From the NCBI RefSeq assembly GCF_000333275.1, contig NZ_BACU01000527.1, positions 62,001 to 126,000 of the forward strand: 64,000 nt of DNA. The letters are read 5' to 3'. The translations under genes were made by a program, and so were the position numbers. This DNA comes from Azospirillum sp. B4 (GTDB taxonomy: Bacteria; Pseudomonadota; Alphaproteobacteria; Azospirillales; Azospirillaceae). Positions 1 through 7,675 of the stretch are shown in pieces. Position 1 is the stretch's first letter. Each line of letters opens with the position of its first letter. A model generated the notes under the pieces. That model made no database searches. It saw only the letters and a list, made by a program, of their open reading frames with translations, and had not been told where the DNA came from.

Positions 1-840
1 ATTGAGAATCGGGACAAGGGGCTGCCCCGATCAATCCTGATGTTCATCCTCAATGATGCCGATACGGGCGCGCCTTTGGCCGTGATGTCGGCCAACCTGC
101 TCTCGGCCTATCGCACCGGCGCGGTTCCCGGGGTGGGGGCCCGTCATCTGGCGCGTAAGGAGTCACGCGTGGTTGGCATCTTGGGCCCGGGGGTGATGGC
201 CAGGACCTCGCTTGCGGCGTTCATGGCGACCTGTCCCCATATCGACACCATCAAGGTGAAGGGGCGGGGCCGGAAGAACGTTGACGCTTTCCTCGCCTGG
301 CTGAAGCAGACCTATCCGCAGATCACCACCGTGAAGGTGGTTGATACCGATGAGGAGGTGGTGCGCGGTTCCGACATCGCCACCTTCTGCGCATCGGTTG
401 CGACGGGTGACCCGTCGAAGTACCCGACGGTGCGGCGCGACTGGGTCAGCCCCGGCACCTTCCTGTCGATGCCGGCGCCCTGCAATATCGATGAAGGCAT
501 GGAAGCGCCGGAAATCCGCAAGGTGCTGGATTTTACCGGCCTCTATGAAACCTATCAGGCGGAAAACCCCAAGCCTGTCCATAAGCTCATCCCGGCGGTC
601 GGCGTGCGCTTTTTCGATCTGGTGGACGAAGGCCGCGTCGCGCGCGGGCAATTGGAAGACCTTGGCCGGATTGCCGCTGGCGACGCGCCCGGCCGCCGCA
701 ACGATGACGAGATCATCATCCTGTCGGTTGGCGGCATGGCGGTGGAGGACGTCGCGTGGGGCACGCAGGTTTATCGCAATGCCCTGGCCAAAGGGATCGG
801 CATGCGCCTCCCCCTGTGGGACGAACCCGCGTTGCGATGA
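1..840 (+). CDS. Ornithine cyclodeaminase/mu-crystallin family protein (5' partial), tyramine-oxidase-subunit-B-like
   Basis: The frame is open from base 1, so the true start lies upstream of the window; the ATG at 40 is internal. The visible 279 residues carry a Rossmann dinucleotide motif GILGPGVMA (visible residues about 59-67) after the segment SAYRTGAVPGVG that is typical of the ornithine cyclodeaminase/mu-crystallin family. The C-terminal pattern SVGGMAVEDVAWG is what I recall from proteins annotated as tyramine oxidase subunit B, a divergent branch of this family. The gene is followed 50 bases later by a RidA-like gene and an FAD oxidoreductase, which fits an amine-oxidising complex. 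Family assignment is firm; the tyramine role is inference from recalled similarity and context. Confidence 0.8.
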   Translation: MENRDKGLPRSILMFILNDADTGAPLAVMSANLLSAYRTGAVPGVGARHLARKESRVVGILGPGVMARTSLAAFMATCPHIDTIKVKGRGRKNVDAFLAWLKQTYPQITTVKVVDTDEEVVRGSDIATFCASVATGDPSKYPTVRRDWVSPGTFLSMPAPCNIDEGMEAPEIRKVLDFTGLYETYQAENPKPVHKLIPAVGVRFFDLVDEGRVARGQLEDLGRIAAGDAPGRRNDDEIIILSVGGMAVEDVAWGTQVYRNALAKGIGMRLPLWDEPALR

Positions 841-890
841 GGGCTCCGGCCCGGCCCACCAATACATCCCTTACCGCCTGGGAGAATGAG

Positions 891-1313
891 ATGCCCGATA
901 TCATCAAGATCAAGACAGGAAACAAATTCGAGGACCATGGCAGTTATTCGCGCCTGGTCGCCGTCGATGATCTGATCTTCGTGTCCAACACCGCCGGCCG
1001 CAACCCGCGCACCAAGGTACTGCCCGATGATCCGGCCGAGCAGGCCCTGCAGGCCCTGAGCAACATCGAGGGCGCATTGGCCGCCGTCGATGCGACGCTG
1101 GAAGACGTGGTCGCCGCGCGGGTTTTCGTGCAGTTCCCCGAGGACGTGGAAACCGTCATGACCGCGTACGGCAACCGGATGCGGGGGATCAACCCGACAT
1201 TGACCATGACGTGCCCGCCGCTGGGCTCGCTTCAATACAAGGTGGAGATCGAGGTGACGGCCTGGCGCGGCGCGTCGAAGGCGACCGTCAAGGAAATGCG
1301 GATCACCCTCTGA
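891..1313 (+). CDS. RidA/YjgF/UK114-family protein lacking the canonical arginine
   Basis: The 140-residue protein starts at ATG 891, preceded by GGGAG at a good distance; longer upstream starts would overlap the previous gene. RidA proteins hydrolyse reactive imine/enamine intermediates formed by PLP or amine-oxidising enzymes and are trimeric cytosolic proteins. The C-terminal strand with VEIEVTAW and the N-terminal FVSNTAGRNP pattern fit the superfamily. The family's catalytic Arg in the P-x-R segment is absent; here the segment reads NPTLTMT. This suggests a Rid subgroup without classical imine deaminase activity. Its place between an OCD-like gene and an FAD oxidoreductase points to an accessory role in amine oxidation. 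Confidence 0.85.
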   Translation: MPDIIKIKTGNKFEDHGSYSRLVAVDDLIFVSNTAGRNPRTKVLPDDPAEQALQALSNIEGALAAVDATLEDVVAARVFVQFPEDVETVMTAYGNRMRGINPTLTMTCPPLGSLQYKVEIEVTAWRGASKATVKEMRITL

Positions 1314-1348
1314 CCGTGACGCCACCATCCAGTTCGAAGAAATGGACC

Positions 1349-2641
1349 ATGGCTCCTGATATAATTCCGGTAGAAACCTCATCAGATTTTCCATCGGTAA
1401 CCACGGTCGTCGTCATTGGCGGAGGCATCGTCGGGTTGGTGGCGGCGCTTACGCTGGCGGAACGGGGTGTTCCGGTGGTGGTGCTGGAAAAGGGCCGCAT
1501 TGCCGGCGAACAATCGTCCCGGAATCTCGGCTGGGTGCGCAAGATGCTGCGGTCGGTGCCGGATCTGCCGATGGCGCTGGCCGCCGAAAACCTTTGGGCG
1601 GAGATGCCGGGGCGTGTCGGTAGCGACTGTGGCTATCGCCAAGCCGGCATCATGTACGTCGCCCGCACGCCGGCGGAGATGGCCGCCCATGAACGCTGGT
1701 TGGACTCCGTCAAAGGGGTCTCTCTCGACAGCCGGCTGCTGACGCCGCGCGAGATCACGGAGATGGTGCCGGGCGGGGCGGAGCCGTTCGTCGGCGGAAT
1801 TTACACCCCGTCGGACGCTCGTGCCGAGCCCACGATCGCGTCCAGCGTGATCGCCCGGGCGGCGATGGCGAAGGGCGCGGTCATCGTCGAGAATTGCGCC
1901 GTCCGCACACTGTCGATGGTTGCGGGGAAGGTCGGCGGCGTCGTGACGGAGCGCGGGGAAATACGTTGCGGGCAGGTCATTCTTGCTGGCGGCGTCTGGT
2001 CGCGGCGCTTCCTGGGCAATCTTGGGGTCCAACTGCTGACCTTGCCCCTGGTCGCGTCCGTGTTGCGCACCGCTCCCATGGCGGGGCCAACCGATATCGC
2101 CGTGGGCGGCCCCGACTTTTCTTTCCGCAAGCGCCACGATGGCGGCTACACCATCACGCAAAGGGGCGCCCTGTTCGCGCCGCTGCTGCTTGATCATCTG
2201 CTGATCGGCCCCCGGTATCTTTCGACGCTGATAGCGCAGTGGCGGAACCTGCGCGTCACCCTCGGCAAGGACTTCTTGAGCGATCTGGCACTACCGCGGC
2301 GCTGGGGGCCGGGTTCGGTCTCCCCGTTTGAACGGATCCGCACGATGGATCCGCCGGTCAACGCGCACCTTAACAAGGAGGCCATGATCAACCTCGCGGC
2401 GGCCTGGCCCACGTTTCATAAGGCCTTGGTGGCGCAAGCCTGGGGGGGGATGATCGACGTGACGCCGGACTCGCTGCCGGTCATTGGCCCGGTGGACCGG
2501 ATTCCGGGCCTGATCCTGGCCTCCGGCTTCTCCGGCCACGGCTTTGGAACGGGCCCGGCCGCCGGCCAACTCGCGGCCGACCTGGTCATGGGATCGGCCC
2601 CCCTTGTCGATCCGACCCCTTACCGATTGGACCGATTTTAA
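1349..2641 (+). CDS. FAD-dependent oxidoreductase (DAO family)
   Basis: A 430-residue protein; ATG 1349 is chosen because the FAD-binding strand begins about 20 residues later, while the longer frame from 1211 runs through the RidA gene. The N terminus has the GGGIVG dinucleotide fold followed by VVVLEKG, and the C terminus has the ASGFSGHGFGTGPAAG segment typical of D-amino-acid/sarcosine/glycine oxidase-like flavoproteins. These enzymes oxidise a C-N bond of an amine or amino acid to an imine. With the OCD-like and RidA-like genes it likely forms the amine dehydrogenase of this locus. The exact substrate is unknown. Confidence 0.85.
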   Translation: MAPDIIPVETSSDFPSVTTVVVIGGGIVGLVAALTLAERGVPVVVLEKGRIAGEQSSRNLGWVRKMLRSVPDLPMALAAENLWAEMPGRVGSDCGYRQAGIMYVARTPAEMAAHERWLDSVKGVSLDSRLLTPREITEMVPGGAEPFVGGIYTPSDARAEPTIASSVIARAAMAKGAVIVENCAVRTLSMVAGKVGGVVTERGEIRCGQVILAGGVWSRRFLGNLGVQLLTLPLVASVLRTAPMAGPTDIAVGGPDFSFRKRHDGGYTITQRGALFAPLLLDHLLIGPRYLSTLIAQWRNLRVTLGKDFLSDLALPRRWGPGSVSPFERIRTMDPPVNAHLNKEAMINLAAAWPTFHKALVAQAWGGMIDVTPDSLPVIGPVDRIPGLILASGFSGHGFGTGPAAGQLAADLVMGSAPLVDPTPYRLDRF

Positions 2642-2669
2642 AGGGTGATCGGTTCCGGGGGACAAAAAT

Positions 2670-2707
2670 AAGGCCCGCCGCGCTTCGGGCAAAACGCGGC
2701 GGGCCTT
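2670..2707 (-). terminator. Intrinsic terminator between convergent genes
   Basis: A perfect 13-bp stem (2670-2682 with 2695-2707) and a 12-base loop lie between the FAD oxidoreductase (ends 2641, + strand) and the aldehyde dehydrogenase (ends 2757, - strand). On the minus strand the stem is followed by TATTTTTG, so it best terminates the leftward aldehyde dehydrogenase transcript. It may also slow rightward readthrough. Confidence 0.8.
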
Positions 2708-2756
2708 GATGGTGTCGCCGGACGGCCCGAGAGGGGCAGCCGCCAGCGACACGTTC

Positions 2757-4295
2757 TCAGTAGCGCATCGAACCGGGATCAAGCCGCATGCACACGGCCT
2801 TGGGTTCCGTATATGCCTGCATCGCGTCATTGCCGAACTCATGGCCGAGGCCGGACAGCTTGTGGCCGCCGAAGGGCATGGCGAGGTCCAGCACATTGTG
2901 CGTGTTCAGCCACACCGTGCCGGCGTCGATCCGGTCCGCCAGCAGGTGCGCCCGGTCAAGGTCGCGTGTCCAAATGCTGGCGGCCAGGCCGAAGGGCGTG
3001 TCGTTGGCGATGCGGACGATGTCGCCAGGGTCGTCGACGCGCACCGCACAAACCACCGGCCCGAAGATCTCCTCCCGCATGACCGACATCTGCGCCGAGA
3101 CAGCGCCGAGCACCGTGGGCTTGTAGAACCAGCCGTCGCCCTCGGCCGCGCCGCCGCCGGCCAATGCCACGGCGCCCTCGGCCAGGCCATTCCCCACCAT
3201 GGAGTCAACCCGTCGGCGGTGCTGCGCTGAAATGAGGGGACCCATCTGGGTGGCGGGATCGAATGCCGGGCCGACCTTCAGGCCGCGCGCGATATCGCAG
3301 ATCCCCTCGATCACCGTGTCATAGATCGGTGCCTCGACCAGCAGCCGCGAGCCAGCGGTGCAAATCTGACCCGAGTTGGCGAAGATGGCCGCCGCCGCCC
3401 CGGGGATGGCTCGATCCAGGTCGGCATCAGCGAGGATGATGGTCGGCGACTTGCCCCCCAATTCCAGAGTTACCCGTTTCATGGTTCCAACCGAGGCGGC
3501 CAGGATGCTCTGGCCGGTGGCGGTGGAGCCGGTGAAGGCGATCTTGCGCACGGCCGGATGGTTGACCAGGGTGGCGCCAACCTCCGCGCCGTCGCCGGTC
3601 ACGATGTTCACCGCGCCAGCGGGAAAGCCGGCCTCCAGGATCAATTCGCCCAGCCGCAACGTGGTCAGGGACGTTTCCGGTGACGGCTTGAGGACGACGG
3701 TGCACCCGAAGGCGATGGCCGGCGCGATCTTTTGGATGGCCTGGCCCAAGGGAAAGTTCCAGGGCGTGATGCCACCGACGACGCCCAGGGGGCGGCGCTG
3801 GGTATAGGCGCGATAGACCGCATCCTCCGGCACCAACGGCGAGTGTTGGATATATTCACCCGCGATCTTTGATGCCCAGCCGGCGTAATGCCGTAAGCCA
3901 TCGATGATGAACTGAAGATCGATCGCCCGGGTGATGCCCAGCAGCTTGCCGCTGTCCAGCGATTCCAGGACTGCCAGTTCCTCCCTATGCTCTTCCACCA
4001 GCAGGGCCAGCCGTTCCAGCAGCCTGCCGCGGTCCAGGGGGCGCATTGCGCGCCAGGCGCGGCTTTCAAAACAGCGCTGCGCCGCCATCACGGCCCGGTC
4101 CACATCCGCGCGCCCGCAGGTGTGGACCTGGGTGATCGTGCGGCCGGTGGATGGATCGATGGCGTCGATCAGCCGCCCCGGACTTAGGGGCTCCGCCAAT
4201 TGCCCATCGATCAGCGGCAAGCCTCGCGGCAGCTGTGGAGAAGGGGGGGACGCCGCCTTGCCGCAGGGCGCGCGTTCGGTTTCGCTCGACATCAT
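2757..4295 (-). CDS. NAD(P)-dependent aldehyde dehydrogenase
   Basis: The 512-residue protein starts at one of two adjacent ATGs (4295/4292), with GGAG 7-10 bases upstream; the longer open frame to 4487 lacks a better site and would run into the permease gene. Class I-type aldehyde dehydrogenase features are intact: PWNF (Asn179), Lys203 in VLKPSPE, general base Glu278 in LELGGK, and catalytic Cys312 in SGQICTAG. It oxidises an aldehyde to the acid. Given the amine oxidase genes next to it, an arylacetaldehyde or aminoaldehyde product of amine oxidation is a likely substrate (inference). Confidence 0.92.
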   Translation of the reverse strand: MMSSETERAPCGKAASPPSPQLPRGLPLIDGQLAEPLSPGRLIDAIDPSTGRTITQVHTCGRADVDRAVMAAQRCFESRAWRAMRPLDRGRLLERLALLVEEHREELAVLESLDSGKLLGITRAIDLQFIIDGLRHYAGWASKIAGEYIQHSPLVPEDAVYRAYTQRRPLGVVGGITPWNFPLGQAIQKIAPAIAFGCTVVLKPSPETSLTTLRLGELILEAGFPAGAVNIVTGDGAEVGATLVNHPAVRKIAFTGSTATGQSILAASVGTMKRVTLELGGKSPTIILADADLDRAIPGAAAAIFANSGQICTAGSRLLVEAPIYDTVIEGICDIARGLKVGPAFDPATQMGPLISAQHRRRVDSMVGNGLAEGAVALAGGGAAEGDGWFYKPTVLGAVSAQMSVMREEIFGPVVCAVRVDDPGDIVRIANDTPFGLAASIWTRDLDRAHLLADRIDAGTVWLNTHNVLDLAMPFGGHKLSGLGHEFGNDAMQAYTEPKAVCMRLDPGSMRY

Positions 4296-4356
4296 GGTGC
4301 ACTCCAGAAGGTTCACCCACGACCCGGTTCTATGGCCGTTCCGATGGGGACGGGCT

Positions 4357-5847
4357 TTATGCGGTTGCCTTGGCCACCGCCGCGTGGACATTCCCGGTGG
4401 ACAGTCCCTCTTCGACCTGGGTCGCCCCGACCTTCGCGTAAATGCCGGGACGGCATTTACGGAGGTAGACGCCATGGATGAGGCCAAGCGCTGCTACCGC
4501 CAGGAAAAGAACGGGCAGGCAGTTGATGGCCAGAAGGGTCGTGCCGGTCAGAGCGGAATAGTTCCGCAGGGATAGGTAGGTGGCGACGGCGATCAGGATT
4601 CCACCCGCCAAGGGCGCGACGGTCTTGCCTGGCGAGAACTCATTCCGGCGGGCGAAATACAAGGGTATGGAAAGCGACGTCGCCGTCAGCAATATCTCAA
4701 GCCCCACCGCGCCCATGGAGGATAGGCTGGCGGCCAGGTTCAGCAGCGGGTCAAGGCCGGCCAGGGCGAAGAGGGCGACAATGGCGGAAAAGATGCCGGT
4801 CAGTAACCCGCACGCCACGTAGGGCGACCCGTGGACGGAATGCGCCTTGCCCAAGGGGGATGGCAAGAGCCCGTCGCGCGACAGCGCGAACATGTAGCGG
4901 GTGATGTTGTTGAAGAAGCCGAGCGCCGCCGCGAACAGGCTGGTCACGGTGAGAAGGTTGAGGGCATCCCGTCCTACCTCCCCAAGATAGCGGGCGGCGA
5001 TGCCGCTGACGAGGCGGCCTGGATCGGCCTGCGCGACCACCTTGATATCGTCGGGCGCGGCGGCCAGAACCAGGCACCAGGTGGAAAGCACGTAGAAGGT
5101 GCCGAGTATCAGCACCGCGCCGTAGGTGGCACGCGGAATGGTGACCTGCCGGTCCTTGGCCTCCTCCTGATAGATCGCGGTGGCCTCGAAGCCGATACAG
5201 CCGTTGATGGCGTAAATCACCGAGATGCCCAGCCCAGGCGCGAATACGGTAGATGGCGTGAAGCTGTTGAAATCCAGTCCCGAGAGGCCCTTCTCATACA
5301 GGATCAGGCCGTCAATCAGGAGAATGAGGCCCACTTCCAGCAGCAACGCCACCGTCAGGACTTTTGCCGCCATCGTAATCTTGCGGTAGCCCAGCCAGGC
5401 GATGATGGCGATGCCGGCCGCAGCCCACAGTTCCCACCGGCTTTCAATGCCGAAGGTGCCGCGCAGGAAATCCGCGGCGAAGAAGGCCATGGCGCCCAGG
5501 GTGGAGGTGCCGGCGCAGATGTAGGCCAGGACGGCGGTATAGGCCGCGGCAATCCCCGCCTCTTTGTTCAGGCTGGCTGCGATGTAGGCATAGAACGCGC
5601 CCGCGTTTCTCACATGCGGGATCATGCGGACATATCCCACCGCGAAGAGCAGCATGACGGCACAAATTCCGAGCTGGGTTCCCGGCATGCCGGCGCCGTT
5701 CCCGAAAGCGAAGGCCAACGGGATGATCCCCGCCAGCACGCCCATCGGGGCCGCGCAGGCGAGGATCATGAAAATGATGTCGCCGGTTCCCAGCATGCCG
5801 GGAAGGAGGCCGGTTCGAGGGGCGGGATTGGATTCGGAACGGGTCAT
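4357..5847 (-). CDS. APC-family amino acid/amine permease
   Basis: About 496 residues with roughly twelve hydrophobic helices. The early segment TGDIIFMILACAAPMGVL and the later GFEATAIYQEEAKD are characteristic of the amino acid-polyamine-organocation superfamily (YjeH/YhdG-like transporters of amino acids or amines). ATG 5847 is used; an in-frame TTG at 5865 is an alternative, and neither has a strong ribosome site. It ends 61 bases before the aldehyde dehydrogenase start on the same strand, so the two are probably co-transcribed. The likely role is proton-coupled uptake of the amine substrate through the inner membrane. Confidence 0.88.
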   Translation of the reverse strand: MTRSESNPAPRTGLLPGMLGTGDIIFMILACAAPMGVLAGIIPLAFAFGNGAGMPGTQLGICAVMLLFAVGYVRMIPHVRNAGAFYAYIAASLNKEAGIAAAYTAVLAYICAGTSTLGAMAFFAADFLRGTFGIESRWELWAAAGIAIIAWLGYRKITMAAKVLTVALLLEVGLILLIDGLILYEKGLSGLDFNSFTPSTVFAPGLGISVIYAINGCIGFEATAIYQEEAKDRQVTIPRATYGAVLILGTFYVLSTWCLVLAAAPDDIKVVAQADPGRLVSGIAARYLGEVGRDALNLLTVTSLFAAALGFFNNITRYMFALSRDGLLPSPLGKAHSVHGSPYVACGLLTGIFSAIVALFALAGLDPLLNLAASLSSMGAVGLEILLTATSLSIPLYFARRNEFSPGKTVAPLAGGILIAVATYLSLRNYSALTGTTLLAINCLPVLFLAVAALGLIHGVYLRKCRPGIYAKVGATQVEEGLSTGNVHAAVAKATA

Positions 5848-6234
5848 GACGAGGATGCGGTCCAAGGTGGGAGGGCCAGGGAAGGAAAGGGGACGTGTGG
5901 GCGCGCCATTTTATTTTAGGCATGAGGTTGTTTTCGCGGCGTGCTCAGGCCTCTGATTATGCGGCCTGCCAGCTTGCGGCGGTGGCCTCATATGCGCTAT
6001 TTCCAGCGGGCGGTCATAACGGCGGTGGCCGGCAATTCCCATTTATAATCAATATAATGATGTGAGACGGCGCCGTTGCGGGACCCTTGTGCCGACCTTC
6101 GTGGCGGGGCAGACGGGCGCCCCTGTTCGATGGCATTTATTATAGGCTTAAAATATCTTGCCTAACGGCCGGATGCAAGTATCTTGGCGGGCATACCAGC
6201 GCCGCAGGGCGCTTTCAGCGTGGAAGGGATCGAA
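5848..6234. other. Divergent intergenic region, permease / nitrilase
   Basis: About 390 bases with no supported gene. Two AT-rich patches (around 6041-6062 and 6128-6165) stand out from the GC-rich background and probably hold the promoters of the leftward permease operon and the rightward nitrilase gene. A short palindrome CAAG-TAT-CTTG lies near 6175-6185. No clear -35/-10 pair can be assigned with confidence. Confidence 0.4.
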
Positions 6235-7173
6235 ATGTCCTCGCAGTTTCGTGCCGCCGTCGTGCAGGCGGCGTCCCTGCCGCACGATGCGCCGGCATCG
6301 GCGCGCAAGGCGGCGGACCTCATTCGTGAGGCGGCGGCAAACGGCGCGCGCCTGGTGGTTTTTCCGGAAGCCTTCCTGGGTGGATACCCCAAGGGGGCCT
6401 CGTTCGGCACACCCGTCGGCATGCGCAAGCCCGAAGGGCGCGAAGAGTATCGCCGGTATCATGAGGCGGCCATCGCGTTGGACGGGCCCGAGGTCGGGTT
6501 GTTGGCCGAAGCGACGGCGGCGACAGGGGCATTTGTCGTTATCGGGGTGATCGAGCGCGATGGCGGAACGGTCTATTGCACCGCCCTGTTCCTCGACGGG
6601 GAAAAAGGCTTGGTCGCTAAGCATCGCAAGCTGATGCCTACGGGGGCGGAACGGCTGATCTGGGGCTTCGGCGATGGATCGACGATGCCGGTCATCGAGA
6701 CACCGCTGGGGCGGATCGGCGCCGTCATCTGTTGGGAGAACTATATGCCGATGATGCGCATGGCGATGTACGATCAAGGCGTCACACTCTATTGCGCGCC
6801 CACCGCCGATGACCGCGACAGCTGGGCCGCCACCATGCGGCATATCGCCCTGGAGGGGCGCTGCTTCGTCCTGTCGGCGTGCCAGCACATTACGCGGGGG
6901 GCTTACCCCGCCGATTTCGACTGCGCGCTGGGGGACGATCCCGACACCGTCCTGTTGCGCGGCGGTTCGATGATCGTGGCACCCCTTGGGACCGTATTGG
7001 CCGGGCCGCACTTTGGCGGCGAAATCATCCTTTATGCCGATATCGATCCGGCCGACGTGGTGCGTGGCAAATACGATTTTGATGTCGCGGGTCACTACGC
7101 GCGGCCCGACATCTTCACCCTCACCGTCAATGTCGCGGCCCAATGCGCGGTGAGGCGCGCGGGGCAGGCATGA
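6235..7173 (+). CDS. Nitrilase (carbon-nitrogen hydrolase family)
   Basis: A 312-residue protein; ATG 6235 follows GGAAGGGAT at ideal spacing, so the upstream ATG 6184 is rejected. The nitrilase catalytic triad is intact: Glu45 in VFPEAFLGGYP, Lys132 in KHRKLMPT, and Cys166 in AVICWENY. CWENY and the HRKLMPT segment place it in the true nitrilase/cyanide hydratase branch rather than with amidases, so it should convert a nitrile to acid plus ammonia in the cytosol. It stands alone between a divergent permease operon and a TonB receptor. A role in converting an indole- or aryl-acetonitrile type compound to the acid is plausible but not shown. Confidence 0.93.
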   Translation: MSSQFRAAVVQAASLPHDAPASARKAADLIREAAANGARLVVFPEAFLGGYPKGASFGTPVGMRKPEGREEYRRYHEAAIALDGPEVGLLAEATAATGAFVVIGVIERDGGTVYCTALFLDGEKGLVAKHRKLMPTGAERLIWGFGDGSTMPVIETPLGRIGAVICWENYMPMMRMAMYDQGVTLYCAPTADDRDSWAATMRHIALEGRCFVLSACQHITRGAYPADFDCALGDDPDTVLLRGGSMIVAPLGTVLAGPHFGGEIILYADIDPADVVRGKYDFDVAGHYARPDIFTLTVNVAAQCAVRRAGQA

Positions 7174-7675
7174 AACATCACCGCGACCGGCGTCAGCGGA
7201 AATGATGACGTCCTCCATTCCTGGTTCGACACTCGAAGCGGCCGCCTTGCGGGCGGGGCTGTGTCCTTGATCCGGGACGCTAGGGAAAACGGCGGCCTTG
7301 TTCACCCATCAAACGGTTTCGCAACCGTTAACTTAACCGTAACAGGGCGGTCGCCTGTCTTTATTTGACCCGATGGGCACCTTGTTACGGCGCTGGTCCG
7401 CAAGAGAGGACGAAGGAAAAAAGTATAGGCGCTGGGATGGGCGTGGCCGCACCCGTGATGGTGCTTTAGGGACGCCCATTCCCGTTGATCAACCGGTGGC
7501 TCGGGCAAGCCTGACCGACTTGGTCATTCCGCCTTGGATATTTGCCGCGTCCGTCATGAACCCGCTTCGGTGACGGGCCGGCGAGACGGTTCCGAGCGTT
7601 CGCGCTCCCCGCGGATTAGGACCGCAGGCGCGGCCGTGGGACAGGGAAAAATGATAAAGCAGGGAGTTACGAGAC
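7174..7675. other. Long leader/intergenic region upstream of TonB receptor
   Basis: Roughly 500 bases between the nitrilase and the TonB receptor. Short open frames on both strands have no ribosome site or recognisable protein and are treated as chance. The region contains the palindrome at 7312-7329 described separately; it likely holds the receptor promoter and regulatory sites. Confidence 0.4.
7312..7329. promoter_or_regulatory. Palindromic operator candidate, copy 1
   Basis: AACGGTT (7312-7318), four-base spacer, AACCGTT (7323-7329), followed by AAC. The same palindrome with the same spacing recurs at 10161-10178, on the other side of the TonB receptor gene. Two identical 7-bp half-site pairs flanking one gene suggest binding sites for a dimeric regulator. 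The regulator is not identified. Confidence 0.5.

Noticed and set aside
7312-7329. AACGGTT palindrome as an intrinsic terminator of the nitrilase gene
   Set aside because: The stem is only 7 bp, is AT-balanced, and no T-run follows; the second identical copy favours a protein-binding site.
7373-7573. Small plus-strand open frame of 66 codons upstream of the TonB receptor
   Set aside because: No ribosome site, no similarity to a known small protein, and an overlapping minus-strand frame of equal quality; treated as leader DNA.
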